A stretch of DNA of 8,430 bases, taken from assembly GCF_049671045.1 (NCBI RefSeq), contig NZ_JBATUH010000020.1, positions 1-8,430 on the forward strand, in the 5' to 3' direction. The stretch comes from Parvibaculum sp049671045. GTDB lineage: Bacteria; Pseudomonadota; Alphaproteobacteria; Parvibaculales; Parvibaculaceae. Below are positions 1 through 6,322 of the stretch, one piece after another (the first letter of the stretch is position 1; every line of letters begins with the position of its first letter). Position numbers and translations under genes: made by a program. The notes below the pieces were generated by a model. It was not told the DNA's origin. It did no database searches and saw only the letters and a program-made list of their open reading frames with translations.

Positions 1-20
1 CGGCCCCTCGCTCCAGACGA

Positions 21-25
21 AAGGA
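21..25 (+). promoter_or_regulatory. Ribosome binding site of ilvD
   Basis: AAGGA lies 9 bases before a GTG codon at 35. It supports the non-ATG start, as does the protein beginning there with the usual IlvD opening (MPPYRSRTSTHGRNMAG). The next in-frame ATG, at 77, would remove that conserved N-terminus. Confidence 0.75.
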
Positions 26-34
26 TTTGGACCC

Positions 35-1891
35 GTGCCTCCCTATCGTTCACGTACATCGACCCATGGCCGCAACATGGCGGGCGCGCGCGGCCTCTGG
101 CGCGCCACAGGCATGACGGACAGCGATTTCGGCAAGCCGATCATCGCCATCGCCAATTCCTTCACCCAGTTCGTGCCCGGCCATGTGCATCTGAAGGATC
201 TCGGCCAGATGGTCGCCCGCGAGATCGAGAAGGCCGGCGGCGTCGCCAAGGAGTTCAACACCATCGCCGTCGACGATGGCATCGCCATGGGCCATGACGG
301 CATGCTCTACAGCCTGCCCTCGCGCGACCTCATCGCCGACAGCGTCGAGTATATGGTGAATTCGCATTGCGCCGACGCGCTCATCTGCATTTCCAATTGC
401 GACAAGATCACGCCCGGCATGCTCATGGCCGCGATGCGTCTCAACATCCCGACCGTCTTCGTCTCCGGCGGGCCGATGGAAGCGGGCAAGGTGACCTGGC
501 AGGGCGAGGAACGCGCAGTCGATCTCATCGACGCGATGGTCGCTGCCGCCGACGACAATGTGAGCGAGGAGGAAAGCCTCGTCATCGAACGCTCCGCTTG
601 CCCCACCTGCGGCTCCTGCTCGGGCATGTTCACCGCCAATTCGATGAACTGCCTGACCGAGGCGCTCGGCCTCTCGCTGCCGGGCAACGGTTCGACGCTC
701 GCGACACATGCCGACCGCAAGGGGCTTTTCCTCGAGGCGGGCCGGGTCATCGTCGAGATCACGCGGCGTCACTACGAGATGAACGACGAGAGCGTCCTGC
801 CGCGCAACATTGCGAATTTCGAAGCCTTCGAGAACGCCATGTCCCTCGACATCGCCATGGGCGGTTCGACCAACACGGTTCTGCATCTCCTCGCGGCGGC
901 GCATGAGGGCGGCGTGCCCTTCACCATGCGCGACATCGACCGCCTGTCGCGCAAGGTGCCGAACCTCTGCAAGGTCGCGCCGGCGCGCTCCGACGTGCAT
1001 ATGGAGGATGTTCACCGCGCGGGCGGCATCTTCGCCATTCTCGGCGAGCTCGATCGCGCCGGCCTCGTTCACCGCAATGTTTCGACGGTTCACAGCCCCA
1101 CGCTCGGAGAGGCGATCGACCATTGGGACGTGCGCCGCACGCAGAACCCGCGCGCCGTCGAATTCTTCCGCGCGGCGCCGGGCGGCGTGCGCACAACCGA
1201 AGCGTTCTCGCAGGCGCGGCGCTTCGATGCGCTCGATCTCGACCGCGAGAACGGCGTCATCCGCGATGTCGCCCATGCCTATAGCAAGGATGGCGGGCTC
1301 GCCGTTCTCTACGGCAACCTCGCCGAGGAAGGCTGCATCGTGAAGACGGCGGGCGTCGATGAATCGATCCTCGTCTTCTCCGGCTCGGCGCGCGTCTATG
1401 AGAGCCAGGACGCGGCCGTCTCCGGCATCCTCACCGGCGAAGTGAAGGCGGGCGAAGTCGTCGTCATCCGCTATGAGGGACCGCGCGGCGGGCCGGGCAT
1501 GCAGGAAATGCTCTACCCCACGAGCTATCTGAAATCGAAGGGCCTCGGCAAGGACTGTGCGCTCATCACCGACGGGCGCTTCTCGGGCGGCACCTCCGGC
1601 CTTTCCATCGGCCATGTCTCGCCGGAAGCGGAAGAAGGCGGAACGATCGGCCTCGTCGAGACCGGCGACCGGATCGAGATCGACATTCCGAACCGCAAGA
1701 TCCACCTGGCGGTGGAAGATGCGGTGCTCGCCGCGCGCCGCGAGGCGCAGGACGCGGCCGGATGGCAGCCGAAGCAACAGCGCAAGCGCCGCGTCTCGGC
1801 GGCTCTTCAGGCCTATGCCGCCATGACGACGAGCGCCGCGCGCGGCGCGGTGCGCGACGTCTCGAAGATCATCGGCCGCCGCGATAGCTGA
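35..1891 (+). CDS. ilvD: Dihydroxy-acid dehydratase (IlvD)
   Basis: Cytoplasmic Fe-S dehydratase (EC 4.2.1.9). It converts 2,3-dihydroxy-isovalerate and 2,3-dihydroxy-3-methylvalerate to the 2-oxo acids, the third shared step of valine, leucine and isoleucine synthesis. The 618 residues match the usual length of the long IlvD form. Visible family motifs are VDDGIAMGH (79-87), SNCDK (120-124, with cluster ligand C122 and the metal-binding K124 that is carbamylated in the family), CPTCGSC (189-195, the other cluster cysteines), AMGGSTNTVLHL (274-285), YEGPRGGPGMQEM (480-492) and TDGRFSGGTSG (512-522), which carries the catalytic serine region. No key residue is missing. It starts with GTG, preceded by AAGGA. 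It appears monocistronic at its 3' end, where a strong terminator follows. No other ilv gene is in the window. Confidence 0.97.
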   Translation: MPPYRSRTSTHGRNMAGARGLWRATGMTDSDFGKPIIAIANSFTQFVPGHVHLKDLGQMVAREIEKAGGVAKEFNTIAVDDGIAMGHDGMLYSLPSRDLIADSVEYMVNSHCADALICISNCDKITPGMLMAAMRLNIPTVFVSGGPMEAGKVTWQGEERAVDLIDAMVAAADDNVSEEESLVIERSACPTCGSCSGMFTANSMNCLTEALGLSLPGNGSTLATHADRKGLFLEAGRVIVEITRRHYEMNDESVLPRNIANFEAFENAMSLDIAMGGSTNTVLHLLAAAHEGGVPFTMRDIDRLSRKVPNLCKVAPARSDVHMEDVHRAGGIFAILGELDRAGLVHRNVSTVHSPTLGEAIDHWDVRRTQNPRAVEFFRAAPGGVRTTEAFSQARRFDALDLDRENGVIRDVAHAYSKDGGLAVLYGNLAEEGCIVKTAGVDESILVFSGSARVYESQDAAVSGILTGEVKAGEVVVIRYEGPRGGPGMQEMLYPTSYLKSKGLGKDCALITDGRFSGGTSGLSIGHVSPEAEEGGTIGLVETGDRIEIDIPNRKIHLAVEDAVLAARREAQDAAGWQPKQQRKRRVSAALQAYAAMTTSAARGAVRDVSKIIGRRDS

Positions 1892-1918
1892 AGCGCCCCC
1901 TCGGGGATCGCAAACGAC

Positions 1919-1946
1919 AAAAGCCGCATCGAAGGATGCGGCTTTT
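1919..1946. terminator. Bidirectional intrinsic terminator
   Basis: A perfect 12-bp stem, AAAAGCCGCATC at 1919-1930 pairing with GATGCGGCTTTT at 1935-1946, encloses the 4-base loop GAAG. Both strands end the stem in TTTT, so it can stop transcription from ilvD (+) and from the convergent repeat-protein gene (-). It begins 27 bases after the ilvD stop codon and ends 32 bases past the stop codon of the - strand gene. Confidence 0.93.
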
Positions 1947-1978
1947 GCATTTTCGGACCGGCGCCGCCGGCCATCGGC

Positions 1979-3685
1979 TCAGTCGGCGATCTGCCAAGAA
2001 CCATCGGGCTGGCGGCAGGCGGTGCCATAGGCGTCCTGCGGATAGCCGTCGATATAAATCGAGGTCTGATACTCGCGGCAATAGAGCCCCTGCGGGTTCT
2101 GGTAGGTACGCATCGGCGTCACCTGATACTGCGCGCCATTATCCTCCCAATAGACGGGCTGATTGTTCGGCACATATTCCAGCACCTGACCGTAGCAGGC
2201 CTGATCGCTCATATCGATCGCCTGGCCGAGCGCGCCGCCAAGTATGGCGCCGACAATGGCGCCGCCAATGGTCGCGCCCGCGCCGCCCTGATGCGCACCG
2301 ATCAAGGCGCCGGCCGTGCCGCCCAGAATTGCTCCCACCACGTCGCGGTTGCAGGCGACCGGCCCGTAATAGGTCGAGCCATAAGTGTCATAGGCGTCGT
2401 AGGGAATGATGTAGGTCGGCGAGTAGATCGAGATATAGGTGACCGATCCATAGTCGAACCACGGCCGGGAATGGCGGTCATTGTTCCAGTAATAGCGCGG
2501 GCGCTCGACATAGTGGCGGCGGCGCCAGTCGTTCCAGTCCGGTCCGCGGTAATATTGACGCCGCTGGAACCCGGGGCCCCAGTCGCGCACGCGCTCCCAG
2601 TTGCGCTCGCGCAGATCGCCCCAGCGCCGTTCCTGCTCCTGCCGCGCGCGAACGCGCTGCTGGTTGCGGTCCTGCTCGTAGTAACGGCGCTGCTGGACCT
2701 GCCAATCCGTACGCTGACGTTTTTCCTCACCGCGCTGGCGCTCGAACTGGCGGCGTTGCTCGCCCTGCTGACGCTGCTGCATCTCCTGCCGCTGGCGGGA
2801 TTGCTCCTCCCGCTGGCGCTGCTGCTCCTCGAACTGGCGCTGCCGCTGTCCCTGATACTGGCGCTGCTCCCTCTGCTCGCGCTGCTGCATCTCCTGCTGC
2901 TGGCGCGACTGTTCCTGCCGCTGGCGCTGCTGCTCCTCGAACTGGCGCTGACGCTGTCCCTGATACTGGCGCTGTTCCCTCTGCTCGCGCTGCTGCATCT
3001 CCTGCTGCTGGCGCGACTGTTCCTGCCGCTGGCGCTGCTGCTCCTCGAGCTGGCGCTGACGCTGCCCTTGATACTGGCGCTGGTCCCTCTGTTCGCGCTG
3101 CTGCTCCTCGAACTGGCGCTGACGCTGTCCCTGATACTGGCGCTGTTCCCTCTGCTCGCGCTGCTGCATCTCCTGCTGCTGGCGCGACTGTTCCTGCCGC
3201 TGCCGCTGCTGTTCCTCGAACTGGCGCTGACGCTGCCCCTGATACTGGCGCTGCTCCATCTGCTGACGCTGCTGTTGCTGGCGCTGCTCGTCATACTGGC
3301 GGCGCTGCTCCATCTGCTGACGCTGCTGTTGCTGGCGCTGTCCGTCATACTGGCGGCGCTGCTCCATCTGCTGGCGCTGCTGTTGCTGACGCTGCTCGTC
3401 ATGCTGGCGGCGCTGCTCCATCTGCTGACGCTGCTGTTGCTGGCGCTGCTCGTCATTCTGACGGCGCTGCTCCATCTGCTGGCGCTGCTGTTGCTGCTGC
3501 TGGCGCTGACGTCGCTCCTCTTCCTGCTGCTGCTGGGACTGGTTGCCCCCCTCCTCGGCCTGTTGCCAGCCGCGCTGCCCGCCGCGCCAATCGGCGGCAG
3601 AGGCCGGCGACAGGCCCAGGCTGAGCGCGCTGATGGCAACCGCCGTCGCAAAAACGAGCTTTATCGAACTTCTTTCATGCACCAT
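1979..3685 (-). CDS. Exported Q/R/E-repeat protein with glycine zipper and surface-antigen-like C-terminus
   Basis: No characterised protein is recognised. The 568 residues split clearly. Residues 1-30 are a Sec signal peptide ending SPASA|ADW; no lipobox cysteine follows, so it is not a lipoprotein. Residues about 49-345 are almost entirely Gln, Arg and Glu and contain two tandem repeat arrays, probably one long helix or coiled coil. Residues about 346-444 form a linker rich in Trp, Tyr, Arg and Asp. Residues 448-491 are a glycine zipper (VVGAILGGTAGALIG, then a second Gly-xxx-Gly run), the membrane-inserting element of Rickettsia 17-kDa-antigen/SlyB-like proteins. Residues 492-568 contain CREYQ and YGTACRQPDGSWQ, as in the RT0821/Lpp0805-type surface proteins. 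Four cysteines (445, 497, 536, 557) could form disulfides. The ATG at 3685 follows an excellent AAGGGAGG. Export to the periplasm or outer membrane is inferred; a structural or envelope-spanning role is a guess. Confidence 0.88.
   Translation of the reverse strand: MVHERSSIKLVFATAVAISALSLGLSPASAADWRGGQRGWQQAEEGGNQSQQQQEEERRQRQQQQQQRQQMEQRRQNDEQRQQQQRQQMEQRRQHDEQRQQQQRQQMEQRRQYDGQRQQQQRQQMEQRRQYDEQRQQQQRQQMEQRQYQGQRQRQFEEQQRQRQEQSRQQQEMQQREQREQRQYQGQRQRQFEEQQREQRDQRQYQGQRQRQLEEQQRQRQEQSRQQQEMQQREQREQRQYQGQRQRQFEEQQRQRQEQSRQQQEMQQREQREQRQYQGQRQRQFEEQQRQREEQSRQRQEMQQRQQGEQRRQFERQRGEEKRQRTDWQVQQRRYYEQDRNQQRVRARQEQERRWGDLRERNWERVRDWGPGFQRRQYYRGPDWNDWRRRHYVERPRYYWNNDRHSRPWFDYGSVTYISIYSPTYIIPYDAYDTYGSTYYGPVACNRDVVGAILGGTAGALIGAHQGGAGATIGGAIVGAILGGALGQAIDMSDQACYGQVLEYVPNNQPVYWEDNGAQYQVTPMRTYQNPQGLYCREYQTSIYIDGYPQDAYGTACRQPDGSWQIAD
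2756..3250 (-). repeat. 36-residue (108-bp) tandem repeat array inside the exported protein
   Basis: Residues 146-310 consist of five head-to-tail units. Each begins RQYQGQRQRQ, continues with F/LEEQQR, and in full units passes through EQSRQ and EMQQ to end near REQREQ. Four units have 36 residues (146-181, 203-238, 239-274, 275-310). One (182-202) has only 21, an in-frame loss of 15 residues. Units are near-identical except the last, nearest the C-terminus, which has diverged at its end (RQQGEQ). Confidence 0.92.
3272..3487 (-). repeat. 18-residue (54-bp) tandem repeat array inside the exported protein
   Basis: Residues 67-138 are four units of the form QRQQMEQRRQYDEQRQQQ, varying mainly at positions 11-13 (NDE, HDE, YDG, YDE). 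A partial fifth unit (QRQQMEQ, 139-145, bases 3251-3271) runs straight into the 36-residue array. On the + strand the DNA is CTG/GCG-rich and prone to slippage. Confidence 0.93.
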
Positions 3686-3691
3686 CTGGTG

Positions 3692-3699
3692 CCTCCCTT
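3692..3699 (-). promoter_or_regulatory. Strong ribosome binding site of the repeat-protein gene
   Basis: Read on the - strand, AAGGGAGG lies 6 bases before the ATG at 3685. It fixes the start at this ATG rather than at the GTG codon that follows it. Confidence 0.8.
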
Positions 3700-3752
3700 G
3701 GCCGCGCGCCGGATTTTGGCAGCGTCAGACGCCACATTGATCCCCGCTGGCT

Positions 3753-3767
3753 GAACCGGAGATGAAC
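3753..3767. promoter_or_regulatory. GTTC-N7-GTTC direct repeat (alphaproteobacterial SOS-box-like) in a divergent promoter
   Basis: The + strand reads GAAC-CGGAGAT-GAAC, which is GTTC-ATCTCCG-GTTC on the - strand. The repeat extends to TGAACC...TGAACC with an 11-bp period. It lies 68 bases upstream of the repeat-protein start and 113 bases upstream of uppP. GTTC-N7-GTTC is the known LexA operator consensus of Alphaproteobacteria. An 11-bp direct repeat is also the format bound by OmpR/PhoB-type response regulators, so the regulator is not settled. The rest of 3700-3879 shows no -35/-10 pair I would defend. Confidence 0.45.
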
Positions 3768-3879
3768 CGCGAAAGCCCCTTGGGTAAAATGGCGATGGCA
3801 GGTAAGTGAGGCGCGAGCGTGGCGCCTTGTGCTAGCCTCGGCGGCGCTATCGTCCTCAAGCCCAGGTACGCCCCCTTCC

Positions 3880-4686
3880 ATGAGTGAGCAGATCTTTCTT
3901 CAAGCCATCATCCTTGGCATCGTCGAGGGGGTGACCGAGTTCCTTCCTGTCTCGTCCACAGGCCACCTCATCGTGGCGGGCGAGTTTCTCGGCTTTTCCG
4001 GTCCGCTTGCCACCGTCTTCGATGTGGTGATCCAGCTCGGCGCCATCCTCGCCATCTGCGTGCTCTATGCGCGCAAGCTTTTCGGCGTCGCCTTCGGGCT
4101 TGTCGACGATCCCGCCGCCCGGAATTTCGCCATCGCCATCCTGATCGCCTTTCTGCCCGCGGCGGCGCTCGGCTTCCTGCTGCATGATTTCATCAAGCAG
4201 GTGCTTTTCAGCCCGCTCGTCGTCTGCGCCTCGCTCATCCTTGGCGGCTTCGCCATTCTGGCGATCGAGCGCTGGCGCCCCGAACCCCGCATCGGCGCGA
4301 TCGAAAGCCTCACGCCCCTGACGTCGTTCCAGATCGGCCTTTTCCAGTGCCTGGCAATGATCCCCGGCGTTTCGCGCTCCGGCGCCACGATCCTCGGCGC
4401 GCTCACCCTCGGCGTCGACCGGAAGACGGCGGCGGAGTTTTCCTTCTTCCTCGCCATCCCGACCATGTTCGGCGCGACGGCCCTCGATCTCTGGAAGAAC
4501 CGCCACATCCTCAATCCGGACGACAGCGCGGTGATCGCGCTCGGCTTCGTCGCCGCCTTCATATCCGCCATCGTGGTCGTGCGCTGGCTCGTCAATTTCG
4601 TCAGCCGGCACAGCTTCGCGGTTTTCGGCTGGTACAGAATCCTGTTCGGCGCCGCGCTGGCCGTCCATTTCACCTGGCTTGCCTGA
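3880..4686 (+). CDS. uppP: Undecaprenyl-diphosphate phosphatase (UppP/BacA)
   Basis: Integral inner-membrane phosphatase (EC 3.6.1.27). It removes the terminal phosphate of undecaprenyl diphosphate so that the lipid carrier can be reused for peptidoglycan and other envelope polymers; extra copies give bacitracin resistance in other bacteria. The 268 residues match the family length. The two signature regions are present: EGVTEFLPVSSTGHL at 16-30 (E16, E20, S26 and H29 correspond to the catalytic Glu, Ser and His of E. coli BacA) and PGVSRSGAT at 162-170 (R166). Hydrophobic helices run throughout. The frame is open upstream to a GTG at 3829, but the ATG at 3880 gives the usual N-terminus (MSEQIFLQAIILGIVEG). 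The nearby Shine-Dalgarno is poor (AGG about 14 bases upstream). It is transcribed divergently from the repeat-protein gene. No clear terminator follows it. Confidence 0.96.
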   Translation: MSEQIFLQAIILGIVEGVTEFLPVSSTGHLIVAGEFLGFSGPLATVFDVVIQLGAILAICVLYARKLFGVAFGLVDDPAARNFAIAILIAFLPAAALGFLLHDFIKQVLFSPLVVCASLILGGFAILAIERWRPEPRIGAIESLTPLTSFQIGLFQCLAMIPGVSRSGATILGALTLGVDRKTAAEFSFFLAIPTMFGATALDLWKNRHILNPDDSAVIALGFVAAFISAIVVVRWLVNFVSRHSFAVFGWYRILFGAALAVHFTWLA

Positions 4687-4734
4687 AGCGGATCTACCCG
4701 AAAAATCAGCACCTTGGCCGAAAGTAAATCGCAC

Positions 4735-4749
4735 TTAACCGTCCATTAG
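4735..4749 (+). promoter_or_regulatory. CtrA-like box upstream of the histidine kinase gene
   Basis: TTAA-CCGTCCA-TTAG matches the CtrA consensus TTAA-N7-TTAA at 7 of 8 fixed bases with exact spacing. The TTAACC opening is common in alphaproteobacterial sites. It lies 61 bases before the kinase ATG at 4810, a plausible activator position, although no convincing -10 element is visible. Such short motifs also arise by chance, though rarely in this GC-rich DNA. Confidence 0.5.
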
Positions 4750-4774
4750 ACCTTTCTGTCTTATTCATGGACGG
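4739..4774. repeat. 8-bp inverted repeat in the kinase leader
   Basis: CCGTCCAT (4739-4746) and ATGGACGG (4767-4774) are perfect complements separated by 20 bases. The left arm is embedded in the CtrA-like box. The 20-base spacing is long for a terminator and no T-run follows, so it is more likely a paired protein site or a loose RNA hairpin in the leader. Confidence 0.5.
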
Positions 4775-4809
4775 AGGCTCGGCACCGCCTCGCACACGGC
4801 CAGGTACAC

Positions 4810-6318
4810 ATGGCGGAACGGATCAATCAGGCCTCGGGCCATCGGGACCGGGAAGAGCGCGCGAGTGAACTCCTCGACGCGAAGCTCGACGTCACCGATC
4901 TGACGGGCTACCGCACCGCCGATTTCGAGATGAACCCGCTCACGCTGCGTTTCCGCAACGCCGAGATCGAGAACATCTACAGCGCCCGGAATTTCGACCG
5001 CCAGATTGGCCTGACCCGCTTCTCGATCGCGATGGGCGCGGCGATTTTCGCCGTCTATGCGGCGCTCGATCCCTATATCGTTCCCGACATTCTCTACCAG
5101 GCGTGGTTCATCCGCTTCGGCATCGCCTGCCCAATGCTGCTCGGCCTGACCGCGCTCTCCTATGCGCCATGGTTCACCTACAAGCATCAGGGCATCCTGT
5201 CGCTTTCCATGGCCATTCCGGGTCTTGCCGTCGTGGCGATGATCGCGCTCGCGGCACCACCGGGCAGCTACCTCTATTATGGCGGCCTCATCATCATCAT
5301 TGGCTACAGCAACTGCCTGTGGCGGCTGAGCTATGTCTATTCGAGCGTCGTGTCGCTCCTCACCCTCGCCTGCTACGAGGTGGTGGTGCTGGCGGTAAAT
5401 CCGGTGCCGTCCGACATTCTGATCAACAACAACGCCTTCCTCGCCTTCGCGATCGGCGTCAGCATCTTCATCAACTACATTCAGGAATATCAGCTCCGCC
5501 GGAGCTTCGTGGACAATGAGCAGCTCAGGCTCGAGCGCATGCGCTCCGACCGGCTGCTCAGCCGCTCGGAAGCGGCGAACCGCTCCAAGAACGATTTCCT
5601 CGCGATCATGAGCCACGAGCTCAGGACGCCGCTCAACGCGATCATCGGCTTCTCGGAGATCATCGCCAATCAGATGTTCGGCCCCGTCGGCCAGTCGAAA
5701 TACGCCGATTACGCGAGCGACATCCGCTCCAGCGGCGCGCATCTGCTCAGCATCATCAACGACATCCTCGACATCTCGAAGGCGGAAGCCGGCAAGCTGC
5801 AGCTCGAGGAAGAGCCGATCGACCCGATCGAATCGCTCAACCGCGCCATGCGGATGTTCCGCCAGCGCGCCTCCGAACTCGGCGTCGATCTCTCCTTCCG
5901 CGTGCGCGACGACATACCCTGGATCATCGCCGATCCGCGCCTCTTCAATCAGGTCGCCATCAACCTCACCTCCAACGCGCTGAAATTCACGCCGGAGGGC
6001 GGGCATGTCTGGATCGATATCGGCATCGATGGCGCGGGCGACCTCGCGCTGACGGTGAAGGACACCGGCATCGGCATCAAGGACGCGGACAAGGAACGGA
6101 TCTTCGAGCCCTTCGTGCAGGTGGAGAACGCGATGTCCCGCTCCTATCAGGGCACCGGCCTCGGCCTGCCGCTCGTGCGCAAGATCATGACGCTCCATGG
6201 CGGCTCGATCGAGCTCGAAAGCGTCGTCGATCAGGGCACGATGGTCACCGCGACCTTCCCCAAAAGCCGCTTCGTCGCCCGCAACCCGGAAGACGAACTG
6301 CGCTGGAGCGCGCTCTGA
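4810..6318 (+). CDS. Six-TM sensor histidine kinase, PleC/DivJ-type catalytic core
   Basis: Inner-membrane sensor kinase of 502 residues without a receiver domain. After a 68-residue cytoplasmic N-terminus come six predicted membrane helices (about 69-88, 97-118, 127-147, 154-172, 176-196, 203-224). This MASE-like bundle has almost no periplasmic domain, so it may sense something within the membrane. A short helical linker leads to the DHp domain with phospho-acceptor H269 (SHELRTPLNAIIGFSE). The following FGPVG, the YA-DI-SG-HLL pattern and INDILDISKAEAGK are typical of the PleC/DivJ group. The ATPase domain has the N box NLTSNALKFTP (385-395), G1 DTGIG (418-422), F box FEPF (432-435) and G2 GTGLGL (448-453), all intact. 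The partner response regulator is not in the window; DivK or PleD homologues are candidates by family. Start at the ATG at 4810, with a weak CAGG upstream. Confidence 0.93.
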   Translation: MAERINQASGHRDREERASELLDAKLDVTDLTGYRTADFEMNPLTLRFRNAEIENIYSARNFDRQIGLTRFSIAMGAAIFAVYAALDPYIVPDILYQAWFIRFGIACPMLLGLTALSYAPWFTYKHQGILSLSMAIPGLAVVAMIALAAPPGSYLYYGGLIIIIGYSNCLWRLSYVYSSVVSLLTLACYEVVVLAVNPVPSDILINNNAFLAFAIGVSIFINYIQEYQLRRSFVDNEQLRLERMRSDRLLSRSEAANRSKNDFLAIMSHELRTPLNAIIGFSEIIANQMFGPVGQSKYADYASDIRSSGAHLLSIINDILDISKAEAGKLQLEEEPIDPIESLNRAMRMFRQRASELGVDLSFRVRDDIPWIIADPRLFNQVAINLTSNALKFTPEGGHVWIDIGIDGAGDLALTVKDTGIGIKDADKERIFEPFVQVENAMSRSYQGTGLGLPLVRKIMTLHGGSIELESVVDQGTMVTATFPKSRFVARNPEDELRWSAL

Positions 6319-6322
6319 CCCC

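Noticed and set aside
50..1777. Long - strand open frame opposite ilvD (575 codons)
   Set aside because: Stop-free antisense frame typical of GC-rich coding DNA; composition is Arg/Asp/Ala-rich with no domain, while the + strand frame is unmistakably IlvD.
2291..3754. 487-codon + strand open frame encoding a Leu-rich, membrane-like repeat protein
   Set aside because: It is the antisense of the Q/R/E repeats: CAG and CGC codons read backwards give CTG and GCG (Leu, Ala). The - strand frame has a signal peptide, a strong ribosome binding site and known C-terminal motifs.
4767..4868. 33-codon ATG leader frame overlapping the kinase start
   Set aside because: No ribosome binding site, Pro/Arg/Gly-rich product of GC-rich DNA, out of frame with the kinase; nothing supports translation.
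4765..6198. Long - strand open frame opposite the histidine kinase
   Set aside because: Antisense shadow; the + strand frame carries all kinase boxes.
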